NCBI GenBank assembly: GCA_013153335.1
Contig: JAADEP010000015.1
Span: 1-5,654 of the forward strand
Length of the DNA stretch: 5,654 bases
Source: Chloroflexota bacterium
GTDB lineage: Bacteria; Chloroflexota; Anaerolineae; Anaerolineales; DRMV01
Reading direction: 5' to 3'
The notes beneath the pieces are model-generated. The model did no database searches and was not told the DNA's origin. It worked only from the letters and a program-made list of their open reading frames with translations. The position numbers were made by a program, and so were the translations under genes. This document shows, in pieces, positions 1-4,837 of the stretch; the stretch's first letter is position 1; each line of letters starts with the position of its first letter.

Positions 1-138
1 GGTCGGCGGGCCGGGCACAGGCGTGACTAGGGTGATCTCGTGCCGCGCGCGCAGGTGGGGCAACAAATAATAGCTGCGCACCCGGTCGCCCTGAATAGGC
101 GGATACGGAAAACGAGATGCGACAAACAAAATGCGCAT
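1..138 (-). CDS. Glycosyltransferase, GT-B (GT4-like) N-terminus, cut by window edge
   Basis: Translating the minus strand from the ATG at 138 gives 46 residues with no stop before the window edge. It begins MRILFVASRFPYPPIQGDR and continues VRSYYLLPHLRARHEITLV. This is the usual opening of GT-B glycosyltransferases of the GT4 group: a first beta strand (MRILFVA), the RFPYPP turn, a GDRxRxYxLLxxL helix, then a second strand (HEITLV). Such enzymes move a sugar from a nucleotide-sugar donor to an acceptor, often in cell-envelope polysaccharide synthesis; donor and acceptor cannot be told from this fragment. The ribosome site is weak (GAGG at 151-154, 12 nt from the start). A candidate promoter lies just upstream and 341 nt separate this gene from the ABC gene, so it probably forms its own transcription unit. 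Family assignment is fairly sure, specificity unknown. Confidence 0.8.
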   Translation of the reverse strand, partial: MRILFVASRFPYPPIQGDRVRSYYLLPHLRARHEITLVTPVPGPPT

Positions 139-171
139 GATACACCCACGCCTCTTCGGCGGTCGAAAGGG

Positions 172-198
172 ATTATAAAGCAGGCGAGCGAGTGGCAA
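172..198 (-). promoter_or_regulatory. Candidate sigma70-type promoter of the glycosyltransferase gene
   Basis: On the minus strand a perfect -10 box TATAAT lies at 177-172, with TTGCCA (5 of 6 matches to TTGACA) at 198-193. The spacer is 15 nt, shorter than the ideal 17, which weakens the -35 assignment. The predicted start near 165 would leave a leader of about 27 nt before the ATG at 138. Position and orientation fit the downstream gene. Confidence 0.5.
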
Positions 199-207
199 GA
201 AGCGAGG

Positions 208-267
208 AGTTGGAAGTTTGTGGTTGGGGATTGGTGATAAAGCCACTGTTCGTGGTTGGAAGTCGAA
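208..267. repeat. Degenerate heptamer repeats, patch 1
   Basis: On the plus strand 208-235 splits cleanly into four 7-nt units: AGTTGGA, AGTTTGT, GGTTGGG, GATTGGT (consensus RRTTGGN). After a break containing the small stem CCAC/GTGG (244-256), two more units follow at 254-267: GGTTGGA and AGTCGAA. The 7-nt period is not a codon multiple and no believable reading frame covers the patch. It is like the degenerate heptameric intergenic repeats known in some cyanobacteria and other phyla; the function is unknown. Confidence 0.55.
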
Positions 268-334
268 AGAATTGAACAATCTCTAACCGTGAGTCGCCAA
301 TTTCGCCAAACGAACTGGCCACCAACTTCAAACC

Positions 335-362
335 AGTTGACCGTCCACAGTTGGTAGTCCAC
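335..362. repeat. Degenerate heptamer repeats, patch 2
   Basis: Four adjacent 7-nt units can be read on the plus strand: AGTTGAC, CGTCCAC, AGTTGGT, AGTCCAC. They alternate between an AGTTGRY form and an NGTCCAC form, so a 14-nt higher-order period is also visible, and GTCCACAG occurs twice. The units share the RGTTGG core with patch 1 about 100 nt away. The patch ends directly beside the hairpin end of the dispersed repeat at 368. Confidence 0.55.
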
Positions 363-367
363 AGGCT

Positions 368-478
368 GCGGGCGGCGAAACCCGCCCGCTATCCTCGCCG
401 TCGGCCATGCGTTCCCGCGCGCTGGGCCGGACAATTCGCGCGCAATTTTCTGCTCGCCGCGGGCTTCCAGTCCGTGGC
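368..478 (-). repeat. Dispersed hairpin-bounded repeat, copy A (inverted relative to B and C)
   Basis: Read on the minus strand, this copy starts with a 10-bp hairpin (456-478, arms GCCGCGGGCT and AGTCCGTGGC on the plus strand, TCC loop, two G-T wobbles). It runs through about 65 nt of unique core and ends with a perfect 8-bp hairpin (GCGGGCGG at 368-375, CCGCCCGC at 382-389). Its reverse complement over 446-368 aligns without gaps to 4441-4519 at 72 of 79 positions by hand count. It starts two bases after the TAG stop of the ABC gene (480-482). There is no run of U after either hairpin, so it is not a typical intrinsic terminator, though it could stabilise the mRNA end. Confidence 0.9.
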
Positions 479-479
479 G

Positions 480-2027
480 CTACGCGGCCGCGGGTGACGC
501 GACCCCAGCCATCCACAGGCCCAATTGCTCGGGGTCCGCCTCCGCTGCAGGGAGCTCGCCCATGATGCGGCCTTCGTAAATCACCGCGATGCGATCGGCC
601 AAGGCCAAGATCTCGTCCAAATCCTCGGAGATGAGCAAAATCGCCGCGCCGGCCTCACGCTGGGCCAGGAGCTGGGCATGGACGTACTCGGTCGCGCCAA
701 TGTCAAGCCCGCGGGTGGGTTGCGCCGCGAGGATGACTTTGGGCGACCGGCTTAACTCTCGCGCGAGCACCACTTTCTGGATGTTGCCTCCCGACAAGTT
801 TTGGACCGGCGTCTCGCGCGAGGGTGTCTTAATTTGGTAGGCCTGAATCAAGCGGTCGGTGTAGGCGGCAATGGCCTTGGGCTGCAGCACCCCCCGCCGG
901 GCAAAGGGCGGCTTGAAATGGTCGCGCAGGATCACGTTCTCCGCGACCGAGAATTGCTTGATCACGCCTTCCCGCATGCGCTCTTCGGGGATGTACGCGA
1001 AGCCCATGTCCGCGCGCTCGTCCGGGCGTTTCGCGGTCACATCCTGACCCAACAATTGAACCCGGCCCCGGGTCGCAGGTCGCAAGCCCGCGATGACTTC
1101 CGCAAGCTCTTTTTGGCCGTTGCCCGAAACCCCGGCCAAGCCCAGGATCTCGCCCCCGCGCACGCGCAGGGTGACCCCGCGCAGGGCCGGGGTGCCGCGG
1201 TCGCTGTCCGCGTGCACGTCCTCCACGGCCAGCAGCACCGGGCCCAGGGTCGTTTTGGTCTTGGCCGGCCGGAAGGTCACCTCCCGGCCCACCATCCACC
1301 GGGCGAGCTCTTCTTTGGTCGTCTCGGCCGCGCGCACCGTGCCCACTTTGCGGCCATCCCGCAGCACGGTGATGCGGTCGCTAATGGCCAGTACCTCGTG
1401 CAGCTTGTGCGAGATGAAGACCACGCTGTGCCCCTGGGCCACCATTTGGCGCAAAATGCGGAACAAATCCCGCACTTCTTGGGGCGTGAGCACCGCGGTG
1501 GGCTCGTCCAAAATCAGCAGCGACGCGCCGCGGTAAAGCACCTTTAGGATCTCGACCCGCTGCTGCTGGCCCACCGAAAGCTGCCAGATGTAGGCTTCGG
1601 GGTCGACTTGCAGGCCATATTGCTCGCCCAACGCGCGCAACCGGGCCGCGACCCGGTCCAAATCGGTGAGCACTCCCCGGGACGAGGGCAGGCCCAGGGC
1701 CACGTTCTCCGCGACGGTCAAGGTTTCCACCAGCATGAAGTGCTGATGCACCATGCCAATGCCGTGCCGGATCGCGTCCATGGGCGAGCGAAACTCGACC
1801 CGCTGGCCCCGAACCCAAATCTCGCCCGCGTCCGGCCGGTACATGCCGTACAGGATTTTCATCAGCGTGCTCTTGCCCGCGCCGTTCTCGCCCAGGAGCG
1901 CGTGCACTTCGCCCGGCATGACGTCGAAATCCACATGGTCGTTCGCGATCACGCCGGGGAAACGCTTCACAATCCCGCGCATCTCGACCAAGGGCGTTGG
2001 GGCCGCGCGGCCCGTTGCTTCGACCAT
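480..2027 (-). CDS. ABC transporter ATPase, sugar/nucleoside uptake type, two fused nucleotide-binding domains
   Basis: A 515-residue protein with two ABC domains, the architecture of the simple-sugar/nucleoside ATPases that work with BmpA-type lipoproteins (YufO/NupO-like). Domain 1 is complete: Walker A GENGAGKST (46-54), Q-loop Q95, signature LSVGQQQRVE (150-159), Walker B LLILDEPT (170-177), H-loop H207. Domain 2 is degenerate: GVSGNGQKEL (299-308) replaces Walker A, the signature LSGGNIQ (411-417) is intact, Walker B reads AAQPTRGLD with Q in place of the catalytic E, and the H-loop position is E468. These changes are normal for this family, where one composite site hydrolyses ATP. The start at 2027 is chosen for AAGGAG six nt upstream and because longer forms would run into prs. 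The protein should sit at the inner face of the membrane and drive import. No permease or binding-protein gene lies nearby. It ends the likely operon with prs. Confidence 0.93.
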   Translation of the reverse strand: MVEATGRAAPTPLVEMRGIVKRFPGVIANDHVDFDVMPGEVHALLGENGAGKSTLMKILYGMYRPDAGEIWVRGQRVEFRSPMDAIRHGIGMVHQHFMLVETLTVAENVALGLPSSRGVLTDLDRVAARLRALGEQYGLQVDPEAYIWQLSVGQQQRVEILKVLYRGASLLILDEPTAVLTPQEVRDLFRILRQMVAQGHSVVFISHKLHEVLAISDRITVLRDGRKVGTVRAAETTKEELARWMVGREVTFRPAKTKTTLGPVLLAVEDVHADSDRGTPALRGVTLRVRGGEILGLAGVSGNGQKELAEVIAGLRPATRGRVQLLGQDVTAKRPDERADMGFAYIPEERMREGVIKQFSVAENVILRDHFKPPFARRGVLQPKAIAAYTDRLIQAYQIKTPSRETPVQNLSGGNIQKVVLARELSRSPKVILAAQPTRGLDIGATEYVHAQLLAQREAGAAILLISEDLDEILALADRIAVIYEGRIMGELPAAEADPEQLGLWMAGVASPAAA

Positions 2028-2059
2028 GGTTCGCTCCTTTAGGGTCTTTGGGAACGTCG

Positions 2060-2087
2060 CGCGGGCCGTCCTGGCCACAAGCCCGCG
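2060..2087 (-). other. Intercistronic hairpin between prs and the ABC gene
   Basis: The 73-nt spacer contains a 7-bp perfect stem (CGCGGGC at 2060-2066, GCCCGCG at 2081-2087) around a 14-nt loop that includes TGGCCA. No U-run follows on the minus strand, so it does not look like an intrinsic terminator. It might mark an RNA-processing or mRNA-stability point between the two messages. In a GC-rich genome such a stem can also occur by chance. Confidence 0.35.
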
Positions 2088-2100
2088 GACCCGCGTCGGT

Positions 2101-3060
2101 TCATTCGTTGAAGAGCGCGCCCACGCTTCGGCCTTCGTGCACGCGGCGGATGACTTCGCCCAGCATTTCCGCAATGGTGAGGACGACCAGCCGATCCCCC
2201 AGCTGAGCGCGCTTTTCGGCCGGGATGGGCACGGTATCGGTGGTGATGATGCGCTTGAGGTCGAGCGCGCGCAGCCGCTCGACCGCGGGGTCTGAAAACA
2301 CCGGATGCACAAACGCAAGGTAGACATCCCGCGCGCCGTGCTGCTTGACCGCGCGATAGGCCTTGGTCACCGAGCCCGCGGTGTCCACCTCGTCATCCAC
2401 CAAAATCACATCCCGACCTTCCACATCGCCGACCACACTCAACACTTCCGTATCGCTCCCGTCCATCAAACGCCGCTTTTCCACAAACGCAATGGGCAGG
2501 CCCAGAGCTTCCGCGAAGTTCCGCGCCTTCTTAGCAAAGCCCAGGTCCACACTCACCACCACGGGCCGGTGCAGCGAGGGGATGAGCGTGCGCACGTAAT
2601 CCCGCAGCAGGTGGAACGCGGTCAAAACATCGCCCGGGATGGAGAAAAAGCCTTGGATCTGACCCGCGTGCAGGTCAAAGGTGATGTACCGGTCCGCGCC
2701 CGCAACCTGGATCATATCGGCCACCAGGCGGGCCGTGATCGGGACCCGGGGTTGGTCCTTCTTATCCGAACGGGCGTAACACAAGTACGGGACCACGGCG
2801 GTGATGCGCGCGGCCGAGTCCAGGCGCACGGTTTGGAGCATGATGAGCAGCTCCATGAGGTTGCGGTGCACCGGCCGGGAGGTCGTTTGGATGATGTACA
2901 CGTCTTGCCCGCGAACGCTGCGATGCAAGCGCACGAACAGGTTCTCGTTGGGGAACTCGATGAGGTCCACTTGTTCGAGAGGGATGCCTAAGTATTCGGC
3001 CACGCGCGCGGCCAACTCGGGCGTGGAGCTGCCTGCAAAGAGCTTGATGTCGCCGTACAT
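2101..3060 (-). CDS. prs: Ribose-phosphate pyrophosphokinase (PRPP synthetase)
   Basis: This 319-residue protein has the usual length for class I PRPP synthetases, which make 5-phosphoribosyl 1-pyrophosphate from ribose 5-phosphate and ATP for purine, pyrimidine, NAD, histidine and tryptophan synthesis. Visible landmarks: IKLFAGSSTPELA (5-17), FPNEN (36-40), SVRGQDVYIIQTT (48-60), NLMELLIMLQT (67-77), PYLCYARSDKKDQPR (91-105), the Mg-ATP segment DLHAGQIQGFF (129-139, H131), the flexible-loop KRR (195-197), and the PRPP loop VDDEVDTAGS (221-230). Differences from the textbook enzyme are YARS instead of YARQ near the ATP site, and SVDLGFAKKAR (170-180) where SPDxGGVxRAR is usual. All core catalytic positions seem kept, so it is probably active. 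The start at 3060 has GAGGT six nt upstream. The LLM gene stop is 50 nt upstream without a terminator, which fits co-transcription. Confidence 0.96.
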   Translation of the reverse strand: MYGDIKLFAGSSTPELAARVAEYLGIPLEQVDLIEFPNENLFVRLHRSVRGQDVYIIQTTSRPVHRNLMELLIMLQTVRLDSAARITAVVPYLCYARSDKKDQPRVPITARLVADMIQVAGADRYITFDLHAGQIQGFFSIPGDVLTAFHLLRDYVRTLIPSLHRPVVVSVDLGFAKKARNFAEALGLPIAFVEKRRLMDGSDTEVLSVVGDVEGRDVILVDDEVDTAGSVTKAYRAVKQHGARDVYLAFVHPVFSDPAVERLRALDLKRIITTDTVPIPAEKRAQLGDRLVVLTIAEMLGEVIRRVHEGRSVGALFNE

Positions 3061-3110
3061 GGTTACACCTCGCGTGGCGGGATGGGGGCGGGGCCATGCT
3101 AGTCGGCCAG

Positions 3111-4154
3111 TTAGGCCTCCTTGGCGTACTGGGTGAGCAGCAACGTACGCCATCGTTTATGGAGATCGACCCAAGCGTCCACTTCCTCAGGCCGAAAGCG
3201 GTAATACAACGCGAGGCGGTCGATCAAGCCGAAGTAGCGTTCCATCAAGGCCCGCGGGAGGTCATCCCAAGGCGCATCGACCGCGAAAGTGTGCAGCATC
3301 TCGTCGGTGATGAGGTCGGGCATCTCGTCCCATTCTCCGCGGCTGGCCATGCGCGAGAGGCGCTCCGCGACCGCGCTCCATCCGTGCAGGTCGAACACCA
3401 TGCGGTAGGAGGGTGTGCTCGCGTAGAACGCGATCTGCTGCCGGACCAACGCGCGCATCAGCGTGCGCTCGCGCTCGGTTTGGCCGGTCACGACCAGCAC
3501 GGTCGCGGCCAGAGCGACCTCGCCGCGCTTGCGGCCCGCGTCGCGCAGGCCTTCGGCCAGGGTTGGCAGGAGCACCTCGCGTAGATAACGGATCGAATGC
3601 AAGGGGTGGATGTGGAATCCGTCGGCCATCTGGCCCGCGAGGCGGATCAGCCCGCGGTTCACGCCCGCGATGTAGATAGGGATACGCGGGTGGGCGATGG
3701 GGCCGGGGTCGAAGAAATCGGTCATGAGCGTGAAGGTGTAGTATTGGCCGCGAAAGCGCACGGGGCGGCGCTCTTGCCACGAAGCCCAAATCTCCCGCAG
3801 CGCCAAGATATACTCGCGCAGCTTCGGGACGGGCGGGTCCCAGGGCATACCGAAACGGCGTTCGATATGCGCGCGCACTTGGGTGCCGAGGCCCAGCAAG
3901 AAGCGGCCTTGGCTGTAGCGCTGCAGGTCCCACGCGGCCTGGGCAACGACCATGGGGCTGCGTGCGAAAGCGATCGCGACCGCGGTACCGAGGCGCAGAG
4001 TACGGCTGTGTTCCGCGACCAAAACCAAAGGCAAGAAGGGATTGTGCCGCGTCTCCGCGACCCAAAACGCGTCAAAGCCCACCTGGTCGGCCGCGCGCGC
4101 GAGCTCCGGCATCTGATACAAACGAGGGGCCAACAGCGTGACGTCGAGATGCAT
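3111..4154 (-). CDS. LLM-class F420-dependent oxidoreductase (luciferase-like TIM barrel)
   Basis: A 347-residue protein of the bacterial luciferase-like family, close in pattern to the group called probable F420-dependent oxidoreductase, MSMEG_2256 type. Recognisable parts: the first strand MHLDVTLL and helix ELARAADQVGFDAFWVAETRHNP (17-39), LRLGTAVAIAFARSPM (53-68), GRFLLGLGTQVRAHIERRFGM (83-103), IPIYIAGVNRGLIRLAGQMADGFHIHPLHS (158-187), and an acidic and aromatic C-terminal helical part. Members bind the deazaflavin F420 (some bind FMN) in a TIM barrel and transfer hydride; the substrate here is unknown. The start at 4154 is set by GGAGG with 5-nt spacing and the family N-terminus. A reading frame open for another 82 codons upstream runs into repeat sequence and is rejected. 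A promoter sits 32 nt upstream. The gene leads the likely operon with prs and the ABC ATPase. Confidence 0.92.
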   Translation of the reverse strand: MHLDVTLLAPRLYQMPELARAADQVGFDAFWVAETRHNPFLPLVLVAEHSRTLRLGTAVAIAFARSPMVVAQAAWDLQRYSQGRFLLGLGTQVRAHIERRFGMPWDPPVPKLREYILALREIWASWQERRPVRFRGQYYTFTLMTDFFDPGPIAHPRIPIYIAGVNRGLIRLAGQMADGFHIHPLHSIRYLREVLLPTLAEGLRDAGRKRGEVALAATVLVVTGQTERERTLMRALVRQQIAFYASTPSYRMVFDLHGWSAVAERLSRMASRGEWDEMPDLITDEMLHTFAVDAPWDDLPRALMERYFGLIDRLALYYRFRPEEVDAWVDLHKRWRTLLLTQYAKEA

Positions 4155-4185
4155 ACCGACCTCCGCCGGGGATGCTGGCAAAACA

Positions 4186-4213
4186 AGTGTACCAGATTTG
4201 CGAAAATCGCCAA
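4186..4213 (-). promoter_or_regulatory. Candidate extended -10 promoter of the LLM-prs-ABC operon
   Basis: On the minus strand the -10 box TACACT (4191-4186) is preceded by TGG, giving the extended TGN form. TTGGCG (4213-4208, 4 of 6 to consensus) lies 16 nt upstream. Transcription should start near 4179, giving a leader of about 25 nt that carries the GGAGG ribosome site (4164-4160). The first repeat copy begins about 60 nt farther upstream. Confidence 0.6.
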
Positions 4214-4272
4214 GCTCGCGTCTCGCGTTTGAGCGAATCATGGGTGCGGGCGCGCCGCCGAAACGCCGCGGC

Positions 4273-4375
4273 GCCGCTGGAAGCTCGCGGCGAGCGAAAA
4301 TTAGGCTCGAACCACCCAGCCCAGCGCGTGAGGCGTGCGGTAGGCAGCTCCTAGCGGGTGGGTTCCGCCGCCCGC
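4273..4375 (+). repeat. Dispersed hairpin-bounded repeat, copy C (diverged)
   Basis: This copy reads in the plus direction. The stretch CTGGAAGCTCGCGGCGAGC (4277-4295) matches copy A with one substitution. CCCAGCGCG, CGGTAG and TAGCGGG follow in the same order as in copies A and B. It ends in the hairpin GCGGGTGG (4354-4361) and CCGCCCGC (4368-4375), with one G-T wobble. The first hairpin has lost a few bases and the middle is clearly more diverged than A against B, so it is probably the oldest copy. It lies in the spacer upstream of the operon promoter. Confidence 0.8.
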
Positions 4376-4388
4376 GGCCATGGCCGCG
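4373..4388. repeat. 16-bp perfect palindrome
   Basis: CGCGGCCATGGCCGCG reads the same on both strands. It overlaps the end of repeat copy C and continues into the linker before copy B. The half site CCCGCGGCCATG (4371-4382) recurs at 4549-4560. It could be a protein-binding site or simply a by-product of overlapping GC-rich repeat arms. Confidence 0.6.
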
Positions 4389-4404
4389 CTCGCGTGCCAC
4401 AGGC

Positions 4405-4519
4405 GCCGCAGGCTGGAAGCCCGCGGCTAGTTGGCATAAAATTGCGCGTGAATCATCCGGCCCAGCGCGCGGGAACGCACGGTAGACGGCGAGGATAGCG
4501 GGCGGGTTTCACCGCCCGC
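4405..4519 (+). repeat. Dispersed hairpin-bounded repeat, copy B
   Basis: This is a second plus-oriented copy, 29 nt after copy C. Its first hairpin is GCCGCAGGCT (4405-4414), loop GGA, then AGCCCGCGGC (4418-4427); the single A-C mismatch becomes a G-U wobble in minus-strand RNA. Its last hairpin is the perfect pair GCGGGCGG (4498-4505) and CCGCCCGC (4512-4519). The stretch 4441-4519 matches the reverse complement of 368-446 at 72 of 79 positions without gaps, while the A and B flanks differ. This defines the element ends near the two hairpins. Confidence 0.9.
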
Positions 4520-4526
4520 GGGCCAA

Positions 4527-4560
4527 GCGCGGGTTCAGTCGTCCGCGCCCCGCGGCCATG
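4527..4560 (+). repeat. Possible degraded remnant of the repeat end
   Basis: A weaker hairpin (GCGCGG at 4527-4532, CCGCGC at 4543-4548) is followed by CCCGCGGCCATG (4549-4560). The same hairpin-then-12-mer order is found at the end of copy C (hairpin 4354-4375, 12-mer 4371-4382). This suggests a fourth, truncated copy, but the match is short and the region is very GC-rich. Confidence 0.35.
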
Positions 4561-4702
4561 CAGCGCGCGACATACTCGTCCCGAAGCCCTAACGCAAGGA
4601 TGCCGCGTGGCGAACCTTCGAACCGCCCGCGATCGATCACCTAACGACCGTCAACAGGCGACTTTATCGCCCCCGCCCTCCTACCGGATGCCTACAGCCG
4701 AC
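4561..4702. other. Non-coding spacer with no recognised gene
   Basis: No reading frame with a ribosome site or family signal was found in this stretch on either strand. The only structure I see is a small hairpin, GGCGA (4657-4661) with TCGCC (4667-4671) around a 5-nt loop. A T-loop-like GTTCGAA on the minus strand (near 4614-4623) has no matching tRNA arms. Confidence 0.5.
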
Positions 4703-4772
4703 TTAAATGAGGAGACGCCCGCCGGAGGGGAAACGGGCGCCTCGTCGTAGGGAGGAGGGGAGAGGAGGATGT
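4703..4772 (-). ncRNA. Candidate small RNA with C/U-rich anti-Shine-Dalgarno tracts
   Basis: A transcript starting near 4772 from the promoter at 4779-4808 would begin with a pyrimidine tract (4768-4750) containing several CCUCC/CCCCUCC words. It would then fold a 10-bp stem (4743-4734 with 4721-4712, one G-U pair) whose 12-nt loop again displays CCCCUCC, and end at a weak UCAUUUAAG. Exposed C-rich motifs that pair with ribosome-binding sites are known in Firmicutes small RNAs. The assignment is an inference from promoter, fold and motif only; the U-tract is poor and no conservation could be tested. Confidence 0.3.
4712..4743 (-). other. 10-bp hairpin downstream of the SWIM gene
   Basis: Plus-strand arms GAGACGCCCG (4712-4721) and CGGGCGCCTC (4734-4743) enclose a 12-nt loop. 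In minus-strand RNA every position pairs (one G-U), while plus-strand RNA has an A-C mismatch, so the structure is optimised for minus-strand transcripts. Only a weak U-rich stretch follows. It may be a back-up terminator behind the one at 4808-4837 or the body of a small RNA. Confidence 0.5.
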
Positions 4773-4778
4773 GCCTTT

Positions 4779-4808
4779 AGTGTAGCACAGAAAGATTAAG
4801 AAAGTCTA
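4779..4808 (-). promoter_or_regulatory. Candidate extended -10 promoter beyond the SWIM terminator
   Basis: On the minus strand, TACACT (4784-4779) is preceded by TGC, the same extended -10 form as the LLM operon promoter. TAGACT (4808-4803, 4 of 6 to TTGACA) lies 18 nt upstream and abuts the U-tract of the terminator. The predicted start is near 4772. No protein gene lies within 600 nt downstream. Confidence 0.4.
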
Positions 4809-4837
4809 AAAAACGAGCGCATCACGAACGCGCTCAT
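4808..4837 (-). terminator. Intrinsic terminator overlapping the SWIM gene stop codon
   Basis: On the minus strand the arms GAGCGC (4835-4830) and GCGCTC (4820-4815) form a perfect 6-bp stem around a 9-nt loop. A-U and U-G pairs at the base (4837-4836 with 4814-4813) extend it. GTTTTTT (4814-4808) follows at once. The TGA stop (4836-4834) is inside the 5-prime arm, so a ribosome finishing the SWIM gene would cover part of the terminator. It ends the YceD-SWIM transcript. Confidence 0.85.

Noticed and set aside
27..434. Minus-strand 135-codon open frame at the left end
   Set aside because: It runs through repeat A, the heptamers and out of frame through the glycosyltransferase start. It has no ribosome site or recognisable domain.
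801..1547. Long plus-strand open frame (248 codons) opposite the ABC gene
   Set aside because: It is a shadow of a GC-rich, strongly coding minus-strand gene. Its translation is low-complexity, rich in H, R, G and A, with no family pattern.
299..1935. Second ABC domain as a pseudogenised half
   Set aside because: The changed Walker A (GNGQKE), the Q in Walker B and the missing H-loop His are the normal state of domain 2 in this transporter family, not decay.
2028..2327. 100-residue N-terminal extension of the ABC ATPase
   Set aside because: The extension would overlap the prs coding region, has no transporter-like sequence, and the ATG at 2027 has an AAGGAG site at ideal spacing.
2305..2991. 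Plus-strand open frame (228 codons) opposite prs
   Set aside because: Same shadow effect; the opposite strand is an unmistakable PRPP synthetase and the plus translation shows no motif.
4155..4400. 82-residue N-terminal extension of the LLM oxidoreductase
   Set aside because: It is arginine- and alanine-rich, runs through the promoter and repeat copy C, and the ATG at 4154 has GGAGG at 5-nt spacing and a normal family N-terminus.
4600..4640. Possible tRNA (GTTCGAA T-loop-like word on the minus strand)
   Set aside because: The flanking bases do not form a T stem and no acceptor, D or anticodon arm can be drawn.
4750..4780. Plus-strand leader peptide (strong GGAGAGGAGG, then ATG and a 3-codon frame at 4769)
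   Set aside because: The frame is M-C-L-stop. No gene follows on the plus strand and the purine run is better explained as the complement of the pyrimidine tract.
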